64,000 nt of DNA from Caprimulgus europaeus (lineage: Eukaryota > Chordata > Aves > Caprimulgiformes > Caprimulgidae): contig OU015525.1 in assembly GCA_907165065.1 (NCBI GenBank), forward strand, positions 5,954,537 through 6,018,536, in the 5' to 3' direction. Positions 25,906 through 36,332 of the stretch are shown in pieces. Within the stretch, counting starts at the first letter, position 1. Each line of letters begins with the position of its first letter. The notes under the pieces were generated by a model. It made no database searches and was not told the origin of the DNA. It saw nothing but the letters and a program-made list of their open reading frames with translations. Both the position numbers and the translations under genes were made by a program.

Positions 25906-28900
25906 CTTCTTGCTGTGTCTGAGACTCACTTACAAGAGTGAAAAGATAACATGTCCTACATGTTAGGATGCAGTCAATATTATACACACCCTATATTTAG
26001 TCCTTGGTCTACATTAAAACAACAGTAAGATATGCTTGCAAATAGTTGGTTTTCTGATAGTGAAGACAGGAGTTCTTACAGCACAGAAAGGAGGAAAAAC
26101 TGCTTTAACAATAGAGACAAATACACCCAAGCAATCTCACATGTGTTTTCTGTGCTGCATGAGTTAACATCTCTGTTAGCAATTAAGGCCACCAATTTCT
26201 TTCTTTTTGGAGTGGTATTTGCCAGCATATTTTATCATCTCAATTTATCCAGCGTGCACAGACAAGCCAAAGTGTCGTTGAACCCCGTCCACCTCTTTTG
26301 CAAGCAAAAAACCTTTTAGTGTAATTAATTAAGCAATCAATAATGTAGACTAGAAGGCCACATTTTGAAGGGCTACAGGTAGAGCAGCAGCATACCCAGG
26401 AGAATTTGAAGAGAACCTTGTGCACTGAACTTATTCTTAACAACCACAGGAATGTTAGACTTCAAGGGATGGGGGGAAAAATGAAGGAAAAAACCCAATC
26501 CAATCTTTTATCTATAGGCATATAAATATCCTTATAAATCTGAATCAAAGTCACAAATGCCTGACTGTTCAGAGTTTGGCTGCTGCCATGTGCCTGGGTG
26601 CTGTCTCAGAGGACAAAAGAAATTAAGCATCCTGCAGCAAAATGCAAGAGCCTGCTCAGTACACATCAACTGCTTGGTTGAAAGCAAACAAAATATTTCA
26701 GTCGCTGAAAATGGGTTTGTGTCTGTAATCATGCTGTGACCAAATCTCTGCATCTTTCTCTCCTAAGGCAATGTCTTCAGTTCAGCTTGGCTGTTGTAAA
26801 AACAGTGACTTTTGAAAGGGGACAAATGAGGGAATTGTACTGGAAGTGTACAAAATAATGAGTAGTACAGAAAAAGTAAATGAGCTCTTCCCTGTTGTGC
26901 TTTCTCACTCTTGCAGGACAAAGCAATATCCAATTAAACAGGAACCAAAACATTTAGAACTAAGAGAAGGAAATACTTTTATTTCCGCTATTAAAAATAA
27001 ATAAATAAAAAAATAAAGGCATATTTCTAGGATCTTCAGAGCCAGGAAAAAACTGTTAGTTGATTAAAAGGAAGAAAACAAAAGTTCTAGAAGACCTGCA
27101 ATCAGTGTATCAGTCCAAGTTCAGCCACTGAAGGAGGTACAAAAGACTAGTTGCTGTTCGTATTCTGTCTATCCTTGGCTCCAGCATTTCACTGCTGGGA
27201 AATTTTGACTGTTGAAAGAAAGGAAGAAAATGTTCCTATAGATGAAGTCAATGTACTGTGCTACTTACATAGTGGCTATTAATGGAAACTCTTGGCTTTG
27301 ACATTTGGTATGGATTCAGATGAGCTGCCTTCTTTTAGCACTATGGTTATTTGTTCCAGGTCTGGCTGGGGTAGGAGTGTGTCACTTGATTTCTAAGAGG
27401 GTGGAAATGGTAGAGATAGATACTATTGATTTATACCACCTCAAGCTATATGGAGTCTACCTGAGGGTTAATCTTTTCCTTCTACTTCCTAGTCAAGGTT
27501 GAAAGGAAGAAAAAAACCTCTTTGATAGCCACTACAGGCTTCTACATACCTCATACACTAATGATCTTGTGTCACAACAGTTTCACACCTGAAGTTCAGG
27601 TCGTATGAAAGAACTTGGTATTTCCAAAGTGAACAAACCACAGCTGTGACGTTAGACTTAGGTTTGAATAAAAGGAGAATATATGATACATTTTTATCAT
27701 GGAGAATTTCAAACCTGACTCTTGACCTGTTTCCACTTTGCACTTACCTGCTGGAAAGGACCTTTGAAAAAGGAGACACTAGATTGCTGATGCCATAGAG
27801 CAGGAAGAAAATCTCCTCAGTTTGTCATACCATAGTCAGCTTAATCTGGTGCCCTCTAGAGAAAAGCCTCCAGATGACTTTTCAAGCAAGGAAGAGCTGT
27901 TCAGGCCATCCTCTGGTGTGCTGTGCTGTACAGTGCATCATGAGCAACAGCTATTATCTTGCATTTCACTGTTTTAGTTTCTGACGAGTGTTACCACCTG
28001 CATTTTGAATAGTAAGATACAGAGACCAACTGCAAGGCACTGACACAGCTGCCTTAGGACAGAGGTTTGCTGTGTTGTACCCAGAAATGAGAGGAAAAGA
28101 GGCCAACTCGCAACATGAGTGACCTTGATCTGGAACTATGAATTTAAGCCTCTGGATGATGTTCACAGTTAGTGGTATTGCTGTGCTTTTCTTTCATTAT
28201 TTCTACTTCATAAAATGTAAGGAATTCCATATATAAAAAGGGAGCTACTGAGACATGCAATCACCCTACTCCTCTAAGATTACTTGGGAATGTTGTCCCT
28301 GTCTCTGTCTTAGAAGATGTGAGTTGAAATAATTTTCCCAAGAGGCAAAAGGAAACAAGGAACAGAGATGGAGAAGGAAGGCAGCCTCCCTCCATTCTAG
28401 ACTCATGTTGCTGTTGTGAAACAGTGCAATAAACGAGTGACCCCAGCTTGTATTTCTGTGTTAGTCTTGTCTCTCCCCACACTTTGCATGGGCTCTGACT
28501 ACCATGCTATGGACGCTGCATTTCTGAATAAATCTAATATTGGCTTATTAAACTTATATTACTGTAGTCAATAGGAATAGTTGCACTGATGGGTTAAATT
28601 AGTCTATATTTTGATGCAAAAGCCTGTGAGATGGTATGAGCTAAACTGTTGGGTGGTAGTATAAAAGCCAACATTGCTGAGATAGGACTCAGATGAATAC
28701 AGATGTGGTGAAAAAGAAAGGAGAGAGTAGAGCAGCAATTTATAGAAACTGAATTCTTTAACTAGTCAGATTTAATAAGAGAGCTTACCTCAATTTTTCA
28801 GCATTTCACTAAGCAGTTTAGTCTAGGCATAGCCCACACTGGGGCTGAACTTCGCTTGTTTGAGTCAACGCAGCAAATTGGTGCAAGTTATAACACCTTG

Positions 28901-29676
28901 CTAGTTCTACCTGTATGGTCTTCCTGCCTTGACTACTCACACTGAGCAGGTAAATCTCAGCAGTGTTCACATCACTGACAGCCTGATTTTGCTCTCTTTG
29001 GCTCTGATTTCATGCTCATGATACTGTTCTCTTCCTGTTGCTAATACAATTTGCCTATTTTTTTTTTTCCTTCCCAGAATGTCTTCAGGAAAGACTTTTC
29101 CATTCATGTTGTAAATTTGCCTGTCCAAAAGATTTGGTCACCAAGGAAGAGCCCTCCTGCAACTATTAAACATGTAGATGGTGGATGTGGATGCTAATAG
29201 CTTCTGGCTCATTAGCACAAGAGCAAGTATCTGTGGGAGGTAATTGCTGTAAGGGTAATAATGTAGAAAACATCCAAACCATCAATCTCTGTGTGAAGGT
29301 GAATCCCCAGGTGCTAAATCACTTAAATTAATCGCCCAGTGCTGTTACAGGCAATGATTAGTGTCTGCTCTCCTGCAGGAGAGGGATGGAGAGAGAGAGG
29401 GAATCTAGAACACTGATCACGCCGTGTTTGTTGCCCTGTGGACATTCTACACCTCTTTGCAATGGCTTCTAGGCCAATACAGCTTTGCAAGACATGGTCT
29501 TGTCAGGATTCCCAAATGCAAGCAAGTCAATCGAGTCTGGTAGATCCACTAACAAGAAGAAAAACAGGTGACCAGATACTGTTTTAGTAAAGGGGGAGCT
29601 CTGGGAGCCCGCTTGGTAAGTGGAATCCCAAATACAGTCTGTGGCAATTGCAGTTGAGTAATTTCAAGATGACTGA
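25906..29676. other. Non-coding stretch, no gene confirmed
   Basis: About 3.8 kb of unique AT-rich sequence. An A-rich tract lies at 26990-27020. A textbook splice acceptor (branch-like GCTAATAC near 29040, T-rich tract, TTCCCAG ending 29077) with 39 open codons after it is treated as a finding. Otherwise short chance ORFs only. Confidence 0.45.
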
Positions 29677-30484
29677 AACCTTGCACTTCCACTGGGGTTG
29701 GGGCAACCCCAAGCACAAATGCAGGCTGGGTGCAGAATGGATTGAGAGCAGCCCTGAGGAGAAGGACTTGGGTGGAGGTGGAGGTGGGGCGGGGTGGGGA
29801 TGGGGGTGATGATAGTGATGGTCTGGTGGTAGGTGAGAAGCTCAACATGAGCCAGCAATGTGCACTTGTAGCCCAGAAGGCCAACCGTATCCTGGGCTGC
29901 ATCAAGAAAAATGGGGCCAGCAGATCAAGGGAGGGGATTCTCCACCTCTACTCCACTCTTGCGAGACCCCACCTGGAGTGTGTGTCCAGTTCTAGTACCT
30001 CCAACATAGGAAGTACATGGACGTACTGGAGTGAGTCCAGAGGAGGCAATGAGGATGATGCAAGGGCTGGAGCACCTCTGCTGTGAGGACAGGCTGAGAG
30101 AGTTGGGGCTGTTCAGCCTGGAGAAGAGAAGGCTGCAGGGAGACCATATAGCTGCCTTCCAGTACCTGAAGAGGCTCCAGGAAGGCTGGGGAGGGACTTT
30201 TTGTAAGGGGAGGTAGTGATAGAACAAGGGGTAACTGCTTCAAGCTGGAAGAGGGGAGATTGAGATAGATATTAGGAAGAAATTGTTTACTGTGAGGGTG
30301 GTGAGACAGTGTAAAAGTTTGCCCAGAGAAGCTGTGGATGCTCCTCCCTGGAAGTGTTCAAGGCCAGGTTGGATGAGGCTTTGAGAAACCTGGTCTAGTG
30401 GAAGGTGTCCCTGCTGCTGTCAGCAGGGTTGGAACCAGATGATCTTTAAGGTCCCTTCCAACCTATTCTATGATTCTATGATTT
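29677..30484 (+). mobile_element. CR1 LINE, ~0.8 kb 3' portion
   Basis: Contains the end of the CR1 reverse transcriptase ORF ('aagctcaacatgagccagca', 'ccaaccgtatcctgggctgc') and the standard 3' end, finishing ATTCTATGATTCTATG. Near 29770-29825 a G-rich segment departs from the usual CR1 sequence. It shares private variants with the copy at 46788-47821 (for example 'gtccctgctgctg' and 'gtaactgcttcaa'), so both belong to one subfamily. ORFs are broken by stops; not active. Confidence 0.95.
29786..29806 (+). other. Strong G-quadruplex motif
   Basis: Four G-runs of 4, 4, 4 and 5 bases separated by loops of C, T and AT. This is about as compact as a quadruplex-forming motif can be, and it lies within the G-rich departure in the CR1 copy. 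Confidence 0.85.
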
Positions 30485-31195
30485 TGGCTGGCCTTTGGTC
30501 ATTTAAATCCATGCCATGTTGACATCAGGAGCGCAGGTCTGACCACTGAGTAACCATCTATTTTCTTGTAGCAGATGAATTTTAAAATTTGCCATTAATT
30601 CCCCATGCTCCTTGAGATAATCTGATAGGGTCCAGGGCTGAATGAGTTGTAGAGACAGAAGGATTATGTAGTCTTGAGCTGCAGTAAAAAAAGGATCATC
30701 TTTTGTGTGTCTGGGCCTTTAGTGGAACAGCTGAAGGAAGCGATGTCCTGGAGGTGTTCCTGAGCTCTCTAGACTTCACACAGTACAGAGGTAGCACAAG
30801 GGTTCCCACCCATCATGAAGTGAGTGTCTTAACAAGCTTTTGTGTATCAGGTGAGCAGGCCTCAGGTCTTCAGCCCATGGCAATGCTGTGTGGAGTTTTC
30901 TGGTCAGATGTGATGGAGTGTATGTTTCTGGACAACTATACAGATAACATTTATTCTATCTGATATTTACTGGGCAGCTGTCTGGCCTACCAGTTAAGTC
31001 CCTGTAGGAAACTGGTGTACTCCTATACCCAGTCAAAGACCTTTACACAAGGAAGCCAACTCAAACCGCATGCTGGTCAGTATCAGAAACACTCTTTCCA
31101 TTTCAACTGCTACTAGCTCTTAACAAGTTTGGGATGCCCAAAGACAAATATTAAGCCCATCTGAGGAACCAGCAGAATTAAGGTGCAGCAGATGT
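30485..31195. other. Non-coding, no gene seen
   Basis: Unique spacer between two CR1 copies; nothing recognisable. Confidence 0.5.
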
Positions 31196-31496
31196 TGAGG
31201 TGCTGATCTCCTCTCTCTGATGATCAGCAACAGGATGCGAATAAATGGAATGAAGCTGCATCAGGGGAAGTTCAGATTGGACATTTGGAAAAGGATTTTC
31301 ACTGAGGGGGTGGTTGGTCAATGGAACAGGCTCCCCAGGGAAGCAGTCACGGCACTAAGCGTGTCAGAGTTCAAGGACCATCTGGATGATGCTTTTAGTT
31401 ATACAGTTTAGTTTTAGGTAGTCCTGTGAGGAACAAGGAGCTGGTCTCGATGATCCTTATGGGTCCCTTCAAACTTGAGATATTCTATGATTCTAA
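31196..31496 (+). mobile_element. CR1 LINE, 5'-truncated 3' end
   Basis: Landmarks 'gatgatcagcaacaggatgc', 'ctgcatcaggggaagttcag', 'atggaacaggctccccaggg', 'cgatgatccttatgggtccc' and the tail ATTCTATGATTCTAAG. It is of the 'gatgatccttgtggg' subfamily, like the copy at 19175. Confidence 0.93.
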
Positions 31497-31958
31497 GGTT
31501 TTTTTAAACACACAAGTCTTCCAAACAGACCCAGAGAGTCTGGGAAAAATGCCTCCTATTCTTCCTTTTTTCTTATATTCATGATTACGTGTTACACTGA
31601 CTGCAGTTGTGCTGAATGCCAAGCAGTAATGCGACCGTTCAGCATGGCATTGTACATGGACAACACTGTGGCAAATTACTCCCTCTGAGTGTTTATAATC
31701 TAATATGATAATATGCACCACTCTCCTGGGAGTGTTACCTCTTTGGGGGAAAAAACCCAACCCTATTCTGCTGCTCTAGTACATCAAGTAGTCATAAGCA
31801 GGTAACTCTTCTGCTGCTGGTGTGTCAGAAGGGAGTGAACATCAACTTAGGGTTGTTTGTGGTGAAGATCATAATTTAAAATCTACTCCAAGAAGGGAAG
31901 GAGTATGTAAGGAAGGATGAAAAGGGGAGAAGAGCAATTGTCCAGAGGTGAAGAGCCA
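31497..31958. other. Non-coding, no gene seen
   Basis: Unique sequence up to the LTR insertion point. Confidence 0.5.
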
Positions 31959-32570
31959 GCACCTGTATTGTGTGTTTGTGCTCAGGTGGAAGAGGAGGGC
32001 AGGAGGTGCTGCAGGCCCAGAGCAGGGATCCCCTGCAGCCCTGGAGAGACCCCGCTGGAGCACAGACCCACCCTGCAGCCCAGGGAGGGCCCCACGCCGC
32101 AGCAGGGGGGTATTTCCTGCAGGAGCTGTGGCCGTGGAGAGCCCGGGCGGGAGCAGGTTGTCCCTGAAGGGCTGCAGCCCGGGGAAGGGCCCGCGCTGGA
32201 GCAGGGAGAGGGGTGAGGAGGGAGGAGTCGCCCAGAGGGGCTGGGATGGACCCCAATCCCCATCCCCACCCCTGTGCCCCTCGGGGGAGAGGAGTCAGGA
32301 GTGAAGGGGTGAGGGTGGGACTGGGGGAAAGTATAGGGGTAAGTTTTTGTTTTAGCTTTTCCTTATAATCCAAATTTAATTAGCAAGAAATGAATTTTCT
32401 TTGGTTTAAGTCTGTTTTTCCCATGGCAATAACTGATAAGTGATCTCCCCACCTGTATCTTAACCTGCAAGATTTCTGCTTTTATTTTTCCACCCTAAAA
32501 ATGAGGGAGGAGCGAAAGAGCAGCTGAGTGGGAGTTTATCCCTTAGCCAAGGCCAACCCCCTACAGCACC
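31959..32570 (+). mobile_element. Solo LTR, avian ERVL-type, with perfect 5-bp target duplication
   Basis: The LTR proper is 31964-32565 (602 bp), starting TGTATTG and ending CCCCTACA (the TG...CA ends of retroviral LTRs), flanked on both sides by GCACC. Its interior has degenerate GC-rich tandem units, a 'cccctcggggga' hairpin-like stretch and an AT-rich part leading to the end. Five-base duplication and sequence style fit class III (ERVL) bird elements. No internal retroviral genes are present, so it formed by LTR-LTR recombination. A 165-codon minus-strand ORF across it is compositional. Confidence 0.9.
32028..32215. repeat. Degenerate GC-rich tandem repeat inside the LTR
   Basis: Several copies of a unit of roughly 35-70 bases carrying CTGCAGCCC...GGGA...CCC...CTGGAGCA are seen near 32031, 32071 and 32170. 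It is the most GC- and CpG-rich spot in the right half of the window, typical of this LTR family's U3. Confidence 0.75.
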
Positions 32571-33723
32571 CAAGTGGAAAAAGCCCTAAACAACTTGGTC
32601 TGAATTCAACGTTGGCCGAACTTGAAGCAGGAGATTGGGCTGGAGACCTCCTAGTCTGAACAAGACTGAGACTCTGTGTTTGAATCAGTGTGACATGAGG
32701 GAGGCACCTGGAATCAAGAGTTTTCCCATATATATAACAGCACTGACACAATGGTTGCTTAAACGTGGTCTCTCAATATCAACAACACTTCTTGAGAGAC
32801 AATAGATCTATAGCTCCAAGTGGACAAGTGGAAGGTTTTACCTGATGTCCATGAATTAGTAGGAAGCTTAAATGAACCATAATCTAAGCACACTTTAAAT
32901 CTCCTGCAAAGCATAGTCTCTCATGGACATTTTCGTAGCACACTGGACTTCCCTGGTAATAATCACACATTCATACCCGTGTTCCACGGGGTCCAAAACA
33001 TTGTATGTGCAGCTTCACTACCTCCCAGGGAGAGCTGTTTGCAGGTAGGTAGACATTAATCATTCAGGATGGCGAAGTGATGGATGGCTGAGTGAACAGG
33101 GCACAGTGTGCTTTCGTTCTCAAAGAAAGCTGTGATAAGCAGCAGTCAGGGTTGTAAGGACATGATTATTAGTGTAGCTGTCTGATTACCAGAGAAACAG
33201 CAACAGGAAACACAATATGGTTGCAACTGCTACCTGAGCACCTCTCCGCTTTAACAGCTCAGAGAAAGGCAAAGTCATGCAAGAGATGGATGGCCTTGCC
33301 ATGGTTGCAGCCCCATGAGTTGCCTGAAAAGCAGTGTTATATGTTGAGCAGAGTGCGAGAGAGAGGGAGCTGAGTTGTTCCCTTTGCTTCTCAAGGAAGA
33401 GGTGACCCTGTACATAAGGGTAGTTGCAAGTCAACCTGACTCTGTGGAAATTTATAACGAGATGTAAGCTCTTTGACCACTGACTTGGGAAAGGGCTTGT
33501 GAAATCAGGGACAAAGAAACAAATGCACTTAAAAGTGTTGCCACATCTTGCCTGTTCCCTGAGAAGCTGCCAGAGGCTCATTGGTGGGTTTGGACAATCT
33601 CCTCAAGTCAGGGGGAATTTTCCTGTGTACCACAACACTGATGCTAGTGCAGAGAGCAATACCCCACCTCAGAGAGGCAGATCATTGACAGGCAAGTATC
33701 TTGGTCATAAAAGCAGCATTCAA
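32571..33723. other. Non-coding, no gene seen
   Basis: Unique sequence with short ORFs only; a 131-codon minus-strand ORF (33186-33581) shows no known domain. Confidence 0.5.
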
Positions 33724-33852
33724 AATCATAGAATAGAATCATAAAATCATAGAATGGTTTGGGTTGGAAGGGACCTTAAAGATCATCTAGTTCCAACCCC
33801 CTGCCATGAGCAGGGACACCTTCCACTAGACCAGGTTGCTCCAAGCCTGATC
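33724..33852 (-). mobile_element. CR1 LINE 3' end, reverse orientation
   Basis: Reverse-complemented tail with three runs of the AATCATAGAAT type, then 'tggtttgggttggaagggac', 'tctagttccaaccccctgcc' and 'caccttccactagaccaggt'. The tail has extra octamer units (AATCATAGAATAGAATCAT...). Confidence 0.94.
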
Positions 33853-33949
33853 CAAAATGACACCAAAAGTTTTCCTTAATGGAAATCTCAATACAATGAG
33901 AGATCAAGGATGTGAAAACAAAATGTATCAACAAGGATGTCACCAGCAG
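33853..33949. other. Short unique spacer between two CR1 copies
   Basis: No recognisable content. Confidence 0.5.
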
Positions 33950-34515
33950 AGATAAAGAAGTCATTATCCCACTCTAGTCAGTGCTTGTCAGGCCATACCT
34001 GGAACACTGTGTTCAGTTTTGGTCCCCGCTATACAAAAGAGATGTAGACAGGCTGGAAAAGGTCCAGAGAAAGGCTATCCAGATGATCAAAGGACTGGGA
34101 AGCCTGCCATGTGAGGAAAGGCTGAGAACTGAGTTTGTTCAGCGTTGAGAAAAGAAGGCTTGGGGCAGACCTTATCACCATGTTCCAGTACTAAAAGGAT
34201 GGCTACAAAGAAGATGGGGACTCCCTTTTTACAAGGACTCACATGGAAAAGACAAGGGGTAATGGGTACAAGTTACTCCTGGGAGGATTCTGATTGGACA
34301 CAAGAGGAAAATTTTTCATAATAGGAACAATCAGCCATTGGAATAATCCCCCCAGGGAAGTGTTGGATTCCCCAAAATTGGACACTTTTAAGATTCAGCT
34401 GATTAGGGTGTCGGGCCATCTTGTCTAGGTAGTGCTTTTGCTGTGCTTTTGCCAAGAAAGGTTGGACCAAATGATCCTTGAGGTCCCTTCCAAACTGGCA
34501 TTCTGTGATTCTGTG
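33950..34515 (+). mobile_element. CR1 LINE, ~0.57 kb 3' portion
   Basis: Landmarks 'gtcattatcccactctagtc', 'gtgttcagttttggtccccg', 'gatgatcaaaggactgggaa', 'tgaggaaaggctgagaactg' and the tail CATTCTGTGATTCTGTG. Another CR1 subfamily, more diverged, with single-base gaps that break the reading frame. Confidence 0.92.
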
Positions 34516-35714
34516 AGCTTCCTTCTAGCCACAACCTGAGATGGACTTAGTTCTCTACTGTGGCATATAACTTGAAGAGAGATTGAGATCCTTCACAGAC
34601 CTCAGCAGGCAGTGGGGAGAAATGTCTCCTCCAGCTAGCTGACTTAGATGTTGTAACTATTTATCACCATTGACTTTATTGAAAAACATGCTCTGGTGTC
34701 CCTTATTAGAAGACAGTCTGAATAAATCACTGTCGCATCAGCTGGGAGGCTCGTGCTGCTGCCTCTGCAAACAGAGGACTCAACTCTCCACTTCAGTGGT
34801 GCTTGACTCAACTGATTCACAGAGAACATGACCACAGAGGGAAAAATATGATGCTGATGTATTTGTGAAGACACACCCCTATCATATATAAAAAATGGCC
34901 TTTCCCAAAATATGGCTGGGAGGCTGTGTGACTTATACAGCCTAGAGTCTCCTCCAGCAGCTGATTTCATGGCTCTGCTTGTCTCCAGTACGTGTTGCCT
35001 TCCATTTTAGTTCAGTCTGGTCTTTATCTGTGCCATCCACAGCTGAAGGACAATGATAGATCTCATCTACTTAACTCCTGGACAGGAAGCTACATGAACT
35101 TGCGCACCACCTCTAAGGGTGTTTCTGAAGGGATACACCATGGCAGTGATTTAGAGCTCCAGAAGAAAGAAAAGAAACACTTACATTCTATTTTCAATAA
35201 GCAGATGGTACATGCCTTGTTTTATACCACAGCAAATTTTGAAGTCCCTACTAAAAAATAAGAAAAGTGAGAGTATTTACTTTTATTTCAAACTTTCCCT
35301 GTTTCCATGGCAATATCCCAGTGAGGTACTAAGCATAGATGCTGAGATATGAGGTATTAAATAGTTATTTTCTCTGCATCATGAAATGCAATGCTAAGAT
35401 CCACATGTAACGAAAAACAAGTTGGGAAAGGACACAGGGATGTTGAAGAATTACTGCACTGAGGATCAGAAAATTTCAACACCCTGCGAATCCACAAAAG
35501 GGTAAGCTAGGTTTGTCCCTTTGTTTTAGCCCAGTGCAACTCAACTGATTTTCAGTAGAGCTATAACAGTAAAAAAATGGGATCATTCCCACATTATATC
35601 GGTGGTTATGGAGAAGGTGGACCCAGACCCTAGTTGGATCTGTGCAGCAAAAGAATGAGCTGCAATGCACATAAGCTTCAATAAATTAAATTCCCATTAG
35701 AGAATTTCCCCATC
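34516..35714. other. Non-coding, no gene seen
   Basis: Unique sequence; ORFs of up to 108 codons show no known features. Confidence 0.5.
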
Positions 35715-35912
35715 AAGGAAAAATTAATCACAATGAGACTGGTCAAACCCTGGAACAGGTTGCCCCAGTACTAACACCAAAATAACCAAAGCTTGACTGG
35801 AAAAGCTCTTTAGCAGCTTGATCTAACTTTGAAGTTGGCTCTGTTTTATTTAGAGTTTAGATGATCAAGTTCTGCTTCCAACCTAAATTATTTTGTTATT
35901 TTATGATTTCCT
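35715..35912 (+). mobile_element. Old CR1 3' fragment
   Basis: Diverged match to 'tcaaaccctggaacaggttgccc', a mid-section, then 'ccaacctaaattattttgtt' and TTTTATGATTTCC as a decayed terminal octamer. Words are in CR1 order but heavily mutated. Confidence 0.7.
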
Positions 35913-36266
35913 GTCATGGGCACTTCAAGAAGCCCTCTTTTTCCTGTTGCACTGTGTATTCAGCCTAGTCTGTATTTAAGGTAACTGAAATGATACTCCT
36001 TCTGTTGCATCCTTTTGCAGATCATTCTGCAATTTCATAGATTTTGCTTATAGCGAATAGGTAAGCCAAATTTCCCCCCTCCTCCTTTCTCCTCAGTTTT
36101 AGTGTTGCCCTTGGCTGATGCATTACAGCACACTTGACTGAGCTGTGTATTTACTATTTACTTCAGTAATTGGAGACCTTTGATACTGTGAGAGTCAGAC
36201 AACGAGTCACCTTTTCAGATAAAATGCATAGCCCAAGCATCATTAGCCAATTGCAACAATATAACA

Positions 36267-36332
36267 GGATCATATGATAATTCACTTTGGAAGGGGCCTC
36301 AGGAGATCATCTAGTCAAGCCTGGTGCCTGAA
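36267..36332 (-). mobile_element. Short, old CR1 3' fragment, reverse orientation
   Basis: GGATCATATGATAATTCAC, then 'tttggaaggggcctcaggag' and 'atcatctagtcaagcctgg' correspond to the reverse complement of a CR1 3' end. Only ~65 bases remain. Confidence 0.65.

Noticed and set aside
31876-32373. 165-codon minus-strand Pro/Ser/Leu-rich ORF
   Set aside because: It lies over the GC-rich tandem array of the solo LTR; open only because of composition.
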